Notes: generated by a model not told the origin, from the sequence alone. A stretch of DNA of 30,408 nt from DASUZB01 sp035535495 (GCA_035535495.1 DATLQA010000069.1:1-30408); one strand, 5' to 3'; positions 22,980-30,367 are shown, counted from the first letter of the stretch. Program-made: numbers and translations.

Positions 22980-24415
22980 CCGCCCGGCGCCAGGCGCGCG
23001 TCGAGGCCGAGCAGCGCCTGCTGGAAGCACGCCACCGGCGCCTCCGCGATCCCGGCCCCGACCTGGCCGGTGCCCTCGCTGGCGTGCAGGATCCCGGTGT
23101 TGATCGACGGGGTGAGCTCCAGCTCCACCACCCGGCGGACGTCGACCCCGACCGGCGTGCCGCGGTAGTCGAGCAGCGGCAGCTTGAACCGGCTGCTGCG
23201 GCCGAGGCAGATGCGGTCCATCGCCTCGGTGGTGGCGACCGCGTCGGCCACCGTGCCGCCGAGGAACGCGGCCACCGCCGGCGACGCCGCTGCCGCCGGT
23301 CCGCCCAGCCCCACCAGCTCGAGGACGGCGCTGTCGCCGATGTCGGGGGCGCTGGAGTCCGGCCCGAACCCCGGGTAGTACAGGGCCCGCCCGACCGGGG
23401 GAGCGGGCGCGGCCGACCAGCCGGCGTCGCCAGCCAGCCGGATCCCGAAGGTGGTGCCGTTGCGGGCCATCGCCACCACCACGCTGGCGTCGGGCACCGA
23501 GGCGGCCCAGTCGGTCACCGCCTTGGCCGCGGCCATCGCCAGGTTGAGGAAGAACAGGTGGTTGCCGGAGAGGAACCTGGCGACCTCGCCGAGCGCGGGG
23601 TCCTCGACCGCCACCAGGTCGGGGAGGAGGTGGCGCAGCAGCAGGTTGGTTGCCGCCTGGGTGCGCATGTGCAGGTCGTCGCCCATCTGCAGGCCCTGCG
23701 CGGCGATCGGGAACAGCTCGACCTCCCCGGCGCCGGCGAGCGCCGCCGCCAGGACCGGCGCGGCCGCGTCGCGCAGCCAGACCAGCCGCTCGACCGCCGC
23801 CGGTGCGTCCGCCCCGAACCAGGCGGTCAGCCCCGGCCCCTGGTTGATCGGTGCGAAGGCGCGGTTGCCCCCTGGCGGGTTGTCGACCACCAGCACCGGC
23901 GCGGACGGCCCCAGCGTGGTGGCCATCGGCACCACGGTGGCGTGGTGGTTGGCCGGCTCCAGCTCGACCCCGCCGGCGGCGATGAGCCGGTCGGCCTCCG
24001 CGGCGGTGGCGGCCCAGCCTTCGGCCATGACGGTGGCGCGCGCCGAGCGGCGCAGCGGGTCGCAGAAGTCGTCCCAGGCGAGCGGTGGGCCGCAGTGCAG
24101 GACCGTCCGGCCGCCCATGCCGGGGACGACCGCGGCGGCCGTGGCCACGCCGACCAGCGCCGGCGCGCCCGTGTCGAGCCGGCGGAGCACCTCGCGGTTG
24201 GCCGCGTCCACCCGTTCGGCGAGCGGGCCGTACAGCCGCGCCAGCGCGGCGACCAGCTCGGGACGCCCGCCGGCGGGGATGCGCCAGTCCACGTCGACGG
24301 CGGCGGCGCCCTGGGCGCGGACCGCGTCGGCGAACAGCGACAGGCCGACGTTGACCACCCGGACCTCGGCGGGGAGCGACCCTGGATCTCCGCCCGGCGC
24401 GGCGCTAGCGTTCAT
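22976..24415 (-). CDS. DUF1116 (AllG-like) protein
   Basis: The 479-aa protein matches the DUF1116/AllG family along its length. It opens with VVNVGLSLFADAVRAQGAAAVDVDWRIPAGG and contains MGGRTVLHCGPPLAWDDFCDPLR. Later stretches are GLQMGDDLHMRTQAATNLLLRHLLP, LSGNHLFFLNLAMAAAKAV, VVAMARNGTTFGIRLAG, FGPDSSAPDIGDSAVLELVGLGG and SINTGILHASEGTGQVGAG. AllG works with FdrA/AllF and AllH in carbamoyl transfer to oxamate. The start at 24415 is the ATG nearest to the family N-terminus, but it has no ribosome-binding site and its codon overlaps the start codon of the divergent OsmC-like gene. A later GTG near the VRVVNVG segment is possible. Whether this pair belongs functionally to the coenzyme M operon upstream is open. 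Confidence 0.82.
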   Translation of the reverse strand: MNASAAPGGDPGSLPAEVRVVNVGLSLFADAVRAQGAAAVDVDWRIPAGGRPELVAALARLYGPLAERVDAANREVLRRLDTGAPALVGVATAAAVVPGMGGRTVLHCGPPLAWDDFCDPLRRSARATVMAEGWAATAAEADRLIAAGGVELEPANHHATVVPMATTLGPSAPVLVVDNPPGGNRAFAPINQGPGLTAWFGADAPAAVERLVWLRDAAAPVLAAALAGAGEVELFPIAAQGLQMGDDLHMRTQAATNLLLRHLLPDLVAVEDPALGEVARFLSGNHLFFLNLAMAAAKAVTDWAASVPDASVVVAMARNGTTFGIRLAGDAGWSAAPAPPVGRALYYPGFGPDSSAPDIGDSAVLELVGLGGPAAAASPAVAAFLGGTVADAVATTEAMDRICLGRSSRFKLPLLDYRGTPVGVDVRRVVELELTPSINTGILHASEGTGQVGAGIAEAPVACFQQALLGLDARLAPGG

Positions 24416-24824
24416 GGCGATGGAGGTGAGGGCCAGCTGGGAGGGGGCGTACCGGTGCCGCGTCTCGGTGCGCCAGTTCGAGCTGCGCGTCGACGAGCCG
24501 CCCCGCCACGGCGGCGACGACACCGGGCCGCAGCCGACGGAGGTGCTGCTCTCCGCGGTGGCGGCCTGCTTCACCCTCTCGGTCGCCCACACCGCCCGCA
24601 AGCACGGGATCGAGCTGCCCGACCTGTCGGTGGTCGCCAGCGGCGACTACGAGGGGCTGTCCTTCCGCGCCATCCGGGTCGAGGTGCAGTCCAGCTATCC
24701 GCGTGACGAGCTGGCCGCGCTGGTGGAGCGGGCCAAGCGCGTCTGCTACGTCTCCAACACGCTGCAGCGGCAGCTGGTGATGGAGTTCGTGGTCAGCCAC
24801 GAGCCACCTCCCTCGCCTGCGTGA
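24414..24824 (+). CDS. OsmC-family protein
   Basis: The 136-aa protein has the OsmC fold signature: an N-terminal beta part with GAYRCRV, then PTEVLLSAVAACFTLSVAHTARKHGI with C52, and near the end KRVCYVSNTLQRQL with C111. Two such cysteines form the peroxidase centre in OsmC/Ohr proteins. The KRVCYVSNTL context resembles the OsmC/YhfA branch more than Ohr. No ribosome-binding site precedes the ATG at 24414; a TAGCGT box at 24406-24411 would suit a leaderless message beginning at the second ATG, 24420. It is the only + strand gene in this region. It starts on the same CATG as the allG-like gene and its 3' end overlaps the convergent lyase gene by 32 bp. Confidence 0.82.
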   Translation: MAMEVRASWEGAYRCRVSVRQFELRVDEPPRHGGDDTGPQPTEVLLSAVAACFTLSVAHTARKHGIELPDLSVVASGDYEGLSFRAIRVEVQSSYPRDELAALVERAKRVCYVSNTLQRQLVMEFVVSHEPPPSPA

Positions 24825-26280
24825 GCAGGTCGTCCTCGGCCTGGCGGAAGGCGAGCCGCTGGCGCTCCGCCTCCTCGCGCAGCCGCTCGGCGGCGCGGAG
24901 GCAGCCGGCGGCCATCTCCCGGACGATCGCCGGCGCGGCGCCGCCAGGGGCGAGCCGGGTGCGGACGATCGCCTCCGGGTCGAGGACCTCGCCCAGGTCG
25001 CGTCCTGCCAGCCCGAGCGGGTGGCCGAGCAGCGCCGTGGCGGCCTGGTCGAGCAGCTCCCCGGTGAGGTCGACGCCGCGGAGCCCGTGCCGGCCGGCGT
25101 CGCCGGCCGCCCGGCCGACCACCAGGTAGGCGGTGCGGTAGTCCACCTCGCACGTCTGCATGACGTACTCGGCCAGGTCGGTGGCTTGCGAGAACCCGGC
25201 GAGCAGCACCTCGCGCATGCGCTCGGCGTGCACCTCGAGCGTGGCGACCACGCCGGCCATCAGGCTGGTGACCTTGCGGGCGAGCTCCAGTGCGCGCGGC
25301 ACCTCGCCGTAGGCGAAGATGAGGTTGTCGCTGCGCGCCGACGGGCTCTTGACCACCGCCAGGAAGCCGGAAAGGCGGCCGATGAGCACGCCGGTCGCGC
25401 CCCTGGTGATGGCGAGCGCGTAGGGGTTGCGCTTCTGCGGCATCAGCACGCTGGCGCGGGTGTAGGGGCCGGCCAGGTCGACGAAGCCGAACTCCTGGCT
25501 GTCCCAGATCTCCAGGTCCTCGGCGAGCTTGCTCTCGTTGCCGACCAGGCTCACCGCGGAGGCCAGCAGGTCGATCAGCCCGTCGGTCTGCCACATGGCG
25601 TCGCGGGTGTGCTCGATCAGGTCCGGGAAGCCGAGCAGGTCCGCGACGCGGGTGCGGTCGTGGAGCAGCCGGCTGCCGTTGACGCAGCCGGCCCCGCCCG
25701 GGCTGCGGTTCACCCAGTCGAGCCCTCGCAGCAGCCGCTCACCGTCGCGCAGCGCCGGGTAGGCGAACGCCAGCAGGTAGTGCCCGAAGGTCGACGGCTG
25801 CGCCTGCTGCAGGTAGGTCTGGTCGGGCATGAGCGTCTCGGCGTGCTCCCCGGCCCGCCCGGCCACCGCGGTCGCGAACCCGGCGGTCTCGGCGACCAGG
25901 TCGGCGACCAGGGTCCGGAGCAGCAGGCGGAGCGCCACCCGGCCGGCCTCACGGCGCGGGCGCCCGGCGTGCAGCCAGCCGGCGTCGTCGCCGATGCGTT
26001 CCACGAAGCGCCGTTCACGGCAGTTGTACGGGTCGCCGTGGACCGGGTCGTAGCCGAACTGGTCCGCCGGGGTGGCGTGCGCCTCGAGCAGGAGCGTCAG
26101 GAGCCGCCGGACGGCGTCCTCCGGCAGCACCGAGCGGCTCCGCAGGTCGAGGACGTGGGCGATGTCGGCCAGGTTCAGCCCAGCATGGAGCAGCGGCGCG
26201 TCGGCCACCTCCAGCGCGAAGCCGGCCTCGATCAGCTCGGGCGCCGGCGCGGACGCCGACGGGCCCGGCGGGGCCCTCAT
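24793..26280 (-). CDS. Aspartase/fumarase-superfamily enzyme, argininosuccinate-lyase-like (XcbC1/XcbD1-type)
   Basis: The 495-aa protein has the superfamily's three conserved regions: DQTYLQQAQPSTFGHYLLAF, the segment with WQTDGLIDLLASAVS, and the signature loop ASVLMPQKRNPYALAI. The loop keeps the catalytic-type Ser and the Lys six residues later, but the second Ser usual in this motif is Val. In the bacterial coenzyme M pathway, two members of this superfamily act after ComA: XcbC1 eliminates phosphate from phosphosulfolactate to give sulfoacrylate, and XcbD1 is assigned to a later decarboxylation. Which of the two this is cannot be told from sequence here. The ATG at 26280 overlaps the previous stop as ATGA. 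It is the last gene of the five-gene operon. Confidence 0.8.
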   Translation of the reverse strand: MRAPPGPSASAPAPELIEAGFALEVADAPLLHAGLNLADIAHVLDLRSRSVLPEDAVRRLLTLLLEAHATPADQFGYDPVHGDPYNCRERRFVERIGDDAGWLHAGRPRREAGRVALRLLLRTLVADLVAETAGFATAVAGRAGEHAETLMPDQTYLQQAQPSTFGHYLLAFAYPALRDGERLLRGLDWVNRSPGGAGCVNGSRLLHDRTRVADLLGFPDLIEHTRDAMWQTDGLIDLLASAVSLVGNESKLAEDLEIWDSQEFGFVDLAGPYTRASVLMPQKRNPYALAITRGATGVLIGRLSGFLAVVKSPSARSDNLIFAYGEVPRALELARKVTSLMAGVVATLEVHAERMREVLLAGFSQATDLAEYVMQTCEVDYRTAYLVVGRAAGDAGRHGLRGVDLTGELLDQAATALLGHPLGLAGRDLGEVLDPEAIVRTRLAPGGAAPAIVREMAAGCLRAAERLREEAERQRLAFRQAEDDLLTQAREVARG

Positions 26281-27269
26281 GGATCGCTGCAACGTCCACC
26301 TCCCCGGTCCGTCCTGGTCAGGTGCGCAAGCGCCTCGGGCGTGCCGCCGGTGTGCCAGAACACCACCGGGCCGCCGGCGCCCTCCGCGGCCAGGCGGGGC
26401 AGCTCGGCCAGGGCCTTGGCGGTGAAGACCGGGTCGAGCAGCAGCCCTTCTCGCCGGGCGGCCAGGCCGGCGGCCGTGTCGCCCTCGGCCGACGGGATCC
26501 CGTAGCCGGGCCCGCGGGCGTCGCGGACCGTCACGTGGCTGGCGTCGGCGGCGGGCAGGCCGAGCAGGTCGGCGGCGGCACGGGCGAGCGCCAGGACGCG
26601 CTCGGCACACTCCTCGGGGGGGCGGCTGACCGACGCGCCCACCACCCGCCAGGGGCTGCCTCTTGCGACCGTCCCGGCCACCAGGCCGGCCTGCGTGCCG
26701 CCGGAGCCGGTCGCCACCAGCACCAGCTCGGGGACGACGCCCTCGGCGTCGAGCTGGGCGGCCAGCTCGGCCACGGCCAGGGCGTAGCCGACCGCGCCCA
26801 GCCCGGTGGCGCCGCCGCGCGGCACCAGGTAGGGCCGGTGCCCCTCGGCCCGCAGCTCGGCCTCGGCGGCGTCGAGGGCGGCGTCGACCGACTCCCGCTC
26901 GGGCGTGCAGGTGAACTGGACCCGGGCGCCGAGGGCACGGGCGAGCGCGAGGTTGGGCGGCGGCACCGCCGGCTCCCGCCCGTACAGCACCAGCACGCAG
27001 GCGAGGCCGGCGACCCTGGCCGCGGCGGCGGCCGCCTGGCAGAAGTTCGAGGCCGGGCCTCCGCCGGTCAGCAGCGTGTCGCAGCCTCGCCCGAGCGCGT
27101 CGGCGAGCAGCACTTCGAGCTGGCGGGCCTTGTTGCCGGCGAGGGCGAAGCCGATGAGGTCGTCCCGCTTGACCCACAGCGGCGGCAGGTCGAGCGCGCG
27201 TTCCAGCCGCTCGGCCCGGACCAGTGGGGTCGGCAGGATGGTGAGCGGGTAGCGGGCGGGCCCGCTCAT
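26277..27269 (-). CDS. PLP-dependent enzyme, D-cysteine desulfhydrase-like (XcbE1-type)
   Basis: The 330-aa protein belongs to the fold-type II PLP enzymes of the D-cysteine desulfhydrase/ACC deaminase group. Near its start it has PTPLVRAERL and KRDDLIGFALAGNKARQLE, with K47 as the probable PLP lysine. ATGSGGTQAGL, about residue 178, is the phosphate-binding loop and SNFCQAAA precedes it. XcbE1 of the Xanthobacter coenzyme M pathway is from this family and is assigned to the thiolation step. It starts at 27269, where ATGA overlaps the stop of the preceding lyase gene; an ATG two codons earlier is possible. GAGGGA lies 5 nt upstream. The stop overlaps the next start in the same way. Confidence 0.83.
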   Translation of the reverse strand: MSGPARYPLTILPTPLVRAERLERALDLPPLWVKRDDLIGFALAGNKARQLEVLLADALGRGCDTLLTGGGPASNFCQAAAAAARVAGLACVLVLYGREPAVPPPNLALARALGARVQFTCTPERESVDAALDAAEAELRAEGHRPYLVPRGGATGLGAVGYALAVAELAAQLDAEGVVPELVLVATGSGGTQAGLVAGTVARGSPWRVVGASVSRPPEECAERVLALARAAADLLGLPAADASHVTVRDARGPGYGIPSAEGDTAAGLAARREGLLLDPVFTAKALAELPRLAAEGAGGPVVFWHTGGTPEALAHLTRTDRGGGRCSDP

Positions 27270-28633
27270 GGCCATCCCTCGGTCCGGACGGCGGCACGGA
27301 GCCGGCGGACCACCTCGTCGACCATGGCCCCGGCCGCCCCGGTGTCGGGCGTTGCCAGCCAGGACCGCAGCGCGTCGGCGTCGAGCGTGCCGTGGAGGTC
27401 CGGGCTGGCCAGCACGGCCTCCTCCAGCGGCAGGCCGCCGGAGGCGGCGTCCTGGAGCGCGGCTTGCAACAGTGCCTGCGCCCGGTGCTTGCCGAGGCTG
27501 GGGGCGAGCTCGGCGAGGACGTGCTCGGAAGCGGTCGCGCCGCGGGCGGCGGCGAGGTTGCGAGCCATCGCCGCCGCGTCGACCTCCAGGCCGGCAAGCA
27601 GCCCCTCGGCGAGCGCGAGCGCGGTGCCGGTGAGCAGGCACGCCTCTGGGAACGCCGCCCACTCCGCCTTCCAGGCACGCCCGTCGCGCTCGTGCTCGCC
27701 GACCATCCCCTCCAGCAGGACGGCGGCCTGGGCGCGGACCAGCCGGCCGAGCGTGACCAGGTGCTCGGCGCGCTCGGGGTTGCGCTTGTGCGGCATGGTG
27801 ATGCTGCCGACGCCCTCGGGCGCGGCCGGCTCGCGCAGCTCGCCGATCTCGGGCCGTTGCAGCTCGTAGACCTCGTTGCCGATGCGGGCGAGGGTGGCGC
27901 AGACCATGGCGAGCAGGTGGCCGAACTCCGCCACCCGGTCACGCGCGGTGAGCCAGGAGATGCCGGGATCGGCGAGCCCGAGGCGGGCGCAGAAGCGCGC
28001 GCGCAGCTCCAGGCCCCGCTCGCCGAAGAACGCCAGCGTCCCGACCCCGCCGGCGAGCTGCCCGACCAGCCACCTCGGCGCGCCCTCGCGCAGGCGGGCG
28101 AGGTGCCGGTCGACCTCGTCGGCCCAGGAGGCGGCCTTGAGCCCGAAGGTGATCGGCGAGCCCGGCTGGCCGTGGGTGCGCCCGGTCATGACCGTGTCCC
28201 GGTGCCGCTCGGCGAGCTCGACCAGGTGCGCCCTGATGCGCCGCAGGTCGCGCGCTGCCACCGCCGTCACCTGGCGCATGGCCAGCGCCGTCCAGGTGTC
28301 GGTGACGTCCTGGACGGTGGCCCCGTAGTAGACGTGCTCGCGGGCTGACGGCGGCAGCAGCGGGCCAAGGCCGCGGATGATCCCGAGGGTCGAGTGTGAG
28401 GTCCGCCGGGTCTCGGCGGCCACGAAGGCAAGGTCGAGCTGGTCGGCCGAGACGGCGGCGATCGCCTCGGCCGAGGCGGCCGGGATGATGCCCAGTTCGG
28501 CCTGGGCGGCGGCCAGGGCGGTGAGGATGTCGAGCCAGGCCTGCAGGCGGTGGCGCTCGTCGAAGATCCCGCGCAGCTCCTCGGTGCCCCAGAGGTGCGC
28601 GTACACCTCGGAGTCGGTCAGGCGGGCGCCCAT
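27266..28633 (-). CDS. Aspartase/fumarase-superfamily enzyme, adenylosuccinate-lyase-like (XcbC1/XcbD1-type)
   Basis: The 455-aa protein is closest in pattern to adenylosuccinate lyase and carboxymuconate cycloisomerase. It has YYGATVQDVTDT, GRTHGQPGSPITFG with the conserved His, GGVGTLAFFG and the signature loop GSITMPHKRNPERAEH. Two changes from ordinary lyases stand out. The His usually preceding Y/W-G-A/L-T is Tyr, and the second Ser of the signature loop is Ile, while the first Ser and the Lys are kept. Both fit a changed substrate, as expected for a coenzyme M pathway enzyme (phosphate elimination or decarboxylation). The start at 28633 has GGAG 8 nt upstream and overlaps the previous gene by 16 bp. 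Confidence 0.82.
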   Translation of the reverse strand: MGARLTDSEVYAHLWGTEELRGIFDERHRLQAWLDILTALAAAQAELGIIPAASAEAIAAVSADQLDLAFVAAETRRTSHSTLGIIRGLGPLLPPSAREHVYYGATVQDVTDTWTALAMRQVTAVAARDLRRIRAHLVELAERHRDTVMTGRTHGQPGSPITFGLKAASWADEVDRHLARLREGAPRWLVGQLAGGVGTLAFFGERGLELRARFCARLGLADPGISWLTARDRVAEFGHLLAMVCATLARIGNEVYELQRPEIGELREPAAPEGVGSITMPHKRNPERAEHLVTLGRLVRAQAAVLLEGMVGEHERDGRAWKAEWAAFPEACLLTGTALALAEGLLAGLEVDAAAMARNLAAARGATASEHVLAELAPSLGKHRAQALLQAALQDAASGGLPLEEAVLASPDLHGTLDADALRSWLATPDTGAAGAMVDEVVRRLRAAVRTEGWP

Positions 28634-29520
28634 GCCGGCTCCGCCAGCGCGGCGGCGCGACCCAGGCCAGCGCGCACCAGTTCCAGGGAGGAGCCCCACG
28701 GGACCGTGACGCGGTGGTGGTCGGCCTCCACCTCGAGGTGTTCCTCCAGCAGGCAGCATTTGGTCAGCACCGGCATGGGGTCGCGGCCCTGCCCGTCCGC
28801 CAGGCGGCGCGGGCACATGTCGACCGCCTCGGCGTCGGCCCGGTAGAACCAGCGGTGGATCTCGCGGGAGCGGTCGCAGCCGAGCAGCACCCAGTCCTCC
28901 ACGGCGGGCCGCTCGTCGAGGAAGCGCACCTCGGCGCCGCCGAGGGTGACGCCGGCGCCGCGGCAGGGCAGCAGGTAGCGCGCGGCCGGGTGGTCGCGCG
29001 CCAGGTCGGTGAGGTCGACCAGCTCGGCGACGAGCTCGATCGGGGGCAGGTCCTCGGCGACCTCCAGGACCCGCCTGGCCTGGTCGAGCAGTTTCGCCGG
29101 CGCGGGGGGGACGACCTCGACCACCCGCACCCGGATCGGCGCCGGGTCGAGGATGAAGCTGACGTGCCGGTAGCGCCCCAGCACCACCACGCAGCGGGCG
29201 CCTGGCGCCCGCTCCCGCGCGACGCGGGCGAGCTGGCTGGGGACGCCGGTGTCGACCTCGGGCGCGTCCACCATGGCGGACTCGCCGGGCAAGGCGAGCA
29301 CGCGCGCCTCGACGATCGGCGCGAACAGCGGGTCACCGCGGCCACCGGCCTTGCGCACCTCGACCAGCGCCACCGCTGGCCCGCGCCTGGCCACCACCCA
29401 GCGGGTGCGGCGGTAGGCCTCGCGGCCGAGGAAATGCCGCTCGAGGCCGTCCCTGGTGAGCGGCGCCTCGACGGTGGCGACCGCCACGCCCCGGTAGCGG
29501 CCGGGGACGAGGTTGCTCAC
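28618..29520 (-). CDS. Unrecognised conserved-looking protein inside the coenzyme M operon
   Basis: This 300-aa protein has no signal peptide or membrane segment, and I cannot assign it to a characterised family. It begins LVPGRYRGVAVATVEAPLTRDGLERHFLGREAYRRTRW-like and contains RYRHVSFILDPAPIRVRVVEVVPP (about 117-139) and a helical middle part. Its C-terminal third has most of the cysteines: C186 (LPCRGAG), C215 (LLGCDRSREIH), C236 (DMCPRR) and the vicinal pair C255-C256 (KCCLLEEH), besides C110. With H222 and H261 nearby this could be a metal or thiol centre. It starts with GTG overlapping the comA stop (GTGA) and overlaps the next lyase gene by 16 bp, so its expression is locked to the pathway. 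A role in the sulfur or final reductive step is conceivable but unproven. Confidence 0.75.
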   Translation of the reverse strand: MSNLVPGRYRGVAVATVEAPLTRDGLERHFLGREAYRRTRWVVARRGPAVALVEVRKAGGRGDPLFAPIVEARVLALPGESAMVDAPEVDTGVPSQLARVARERAPGARCVVVLGRYRHVSFILDPAPIRVRVVEVVPPAPAKLLDQARRVLEVAEDLPPIELVAELVDLTDLARDHPAARYLLPCRGAGVTLGGAEVRFLDERPAVEDWVLLGCDRSREIHRWFYRADAEAVDMCPRRLADGQGRDPMPVLTKCCLLEEHLEVEADHHRVTVPWGSSLELVRAGLGRAAALAEPAWAPA

Positions 29521-30308
29521 GGCCCGCTTGGGGCCGTGGCCGCCTGGCGCGAGCGGGTCAGCCCGATGGTGTCGGCCCGCAGCCCGAGGCGGAGCGCCTC
29601 GAGACCGAGCACCGCCGCGGGCGCGACGTTGGCCAGGCCGACGTCGCTGCCGAAACGGCAGACGAACCAGGCCTGCTGGTGCTTCTGCGGCGCCTCGAAC
29701 AGGACCAGGTCGGGCCCGACGGTCTCGGCGACCGTCTCGACCACGTCCTCGCGGACCTCACCGTCGGGCGTGTACACGCCGACGGTGCCGCTCTCGCGGC
29801 CCTCGGCCACGGCGTAGGCGGCGCCCGCTCGCAGGTCGCCCACCATCTCCGCCGCCCAGGCGGCGCCCGAGACCGCGGCGGCCGGGTCCTTGGAGCCGAC
29901 CTCGGCGACCACCGTGAATCGCTCGGCGGCGCCGGCGATCAGCCGGCGCTTGGCCGGGGTGGGCATGCCGGCCGCGCCGTTGGACACCTCCACCCAGGGG
30001 AACCCGAGGTCGGCGGCCCAGTCGAGGCAGCGGTCGGCCCTGCCCTGCAACCAGGCGACCTCCAGCAGGGTGCCGCCGAGGCAGGCGTGGACCTCGTGCC
30101 TGGCGAGCAGCGCGACCTTGTCGCCGGCCGTCGGGTCCAGGTAGGCGGTGCCCCAGCCCAGCCTCCAGACGTCGACGTAGGGGGCGATGACCGGCAGCAG
30201 CGACGCCACCGCGTCGACCGGGAGCCCGCTGTCGATCACCTGGGTGAGCCCGGCGCGGCGGGGCTTCGCGGTGCGTGGCGGGAGGTCGAGGAACGGGATG
30301 TCGGCCAT
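29517..30308 (-). CDS. comA: ComA-family phosphosulfolactate synthase (XcbB1-type)
   Basis: ComA adds sulfite to phosphoenolpyruvate to give (R)-phosphosulfolactate, the first step of coenzyme M synthesis in methanogens and in Xanthobacter. The 263-aa protein has the usual length and the family motifs in order: KPRRAGLTQVIDSGL, RLGWGTAYLDP, CLGGTLLEVAW, GFPWVEVSNGA, VVAEVGSK, AEGRESGTVGVY, LFEAPQKHQQAWFV and GLRADT. The C-terminal Ala/Arg tail is variable. The same family in Bacillus (YitD) serves sulfolactate production in spores, but the downstream genes here argue for coenzyme M. The ATG at 30308 has no ribosome-binding site and lies 8 nt after a good -10 box, so the transcript is probably leaderless. 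It is the first gene of the operon running to 24793. Confidence 0.9.
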   Translation of the reverse strand: MADIPFLDLPPRTAKPRRAGLTQVIDSGLPVDAVASLLPVIAPYVDVWRLGWGTAYLDPTAGDKVALLARHEVHACLGGTLLEVAWLQGRADRCLDWAADLGFPWVEVSNGAAGMPTPAKRRLIAGAAERFTVVAEVGSKDPAAAVSGAAWAAEMVGDLRAGAAYAVAEGRESGTVGVYTPDGEVREDVVETVAETVGPDLVLFEAPQKHQQAWFVCRFGSDVGLANVAPAAVLGLEALRLGLRADTIGLTRSRQAATAPSGP

Positions 30309-30316
30309 TGTGTCGT

Positions 30317-30345
30317 ATAGTAAATGGCAGTGTGACGTTACTCAA
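30317..30345 (-). promoter_or_regulatory. Promoter of the coenzyme M operon
   Basis: On the minus strand TTGAGT (30340-30345) and TACTAT (30317-30322) are separated by exactly 17 bp. The distance from the -10 box to the comA ATG is 8 nt, so the start codon coincides with the expected transcription start within one or two bases. This is one of the best promoter matches in the window and stands out in an A+T-richer stretch. Confidence 0.65.
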
Positions 30346-30358
30346 GAGACGCTTGAGT
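30340..30358. promoter_or_regulatory. Palindromic operator over the comA -35 box
   Basis: ACTCAAG and CTTGAGT are perfect 7-bp arms around AGACG. The inner arm contains the -35 hexamer, so a protein bound here would block RNA polymerase. The binding regulator is not identifiable from the window; the gene for it may lie beyond the right edge or be the XRE-cupin protein at 19280-19969. Confidence 0.55.
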
Positions 30359-30367
30359 GCGGGGGCA

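Noticed and set aside
23084..24706. A 540-codon + strand frame opposite the allG-like gene
   Set aside because: It is a shadow: composition is Gly/Arg/Val/Pro-rich and the minus frame matches DUF1116 along its whole length.
24793..26280. Ordinary argininosuccinate lyase (ArgH)
   Set aside because: The signature loop is altered (ASVLMPQKRNP) and no arginine genes are nearby; the operon context points to coenzyme M.
27266..28633. Ordinary adenylosuccinate lyase (PurB)
   Set aside because: It lacks the His before the G-A-T motif, has GSITMP in place of GSSTMP, and lies in a comA operon, not near purine genes.
29758..30345. A 195-codon minus frame starting upstream of comA
   Set aside because: It is an alternative frame of comA rich in Arg/Pro; the ComA motifs are continuous in the other frame.
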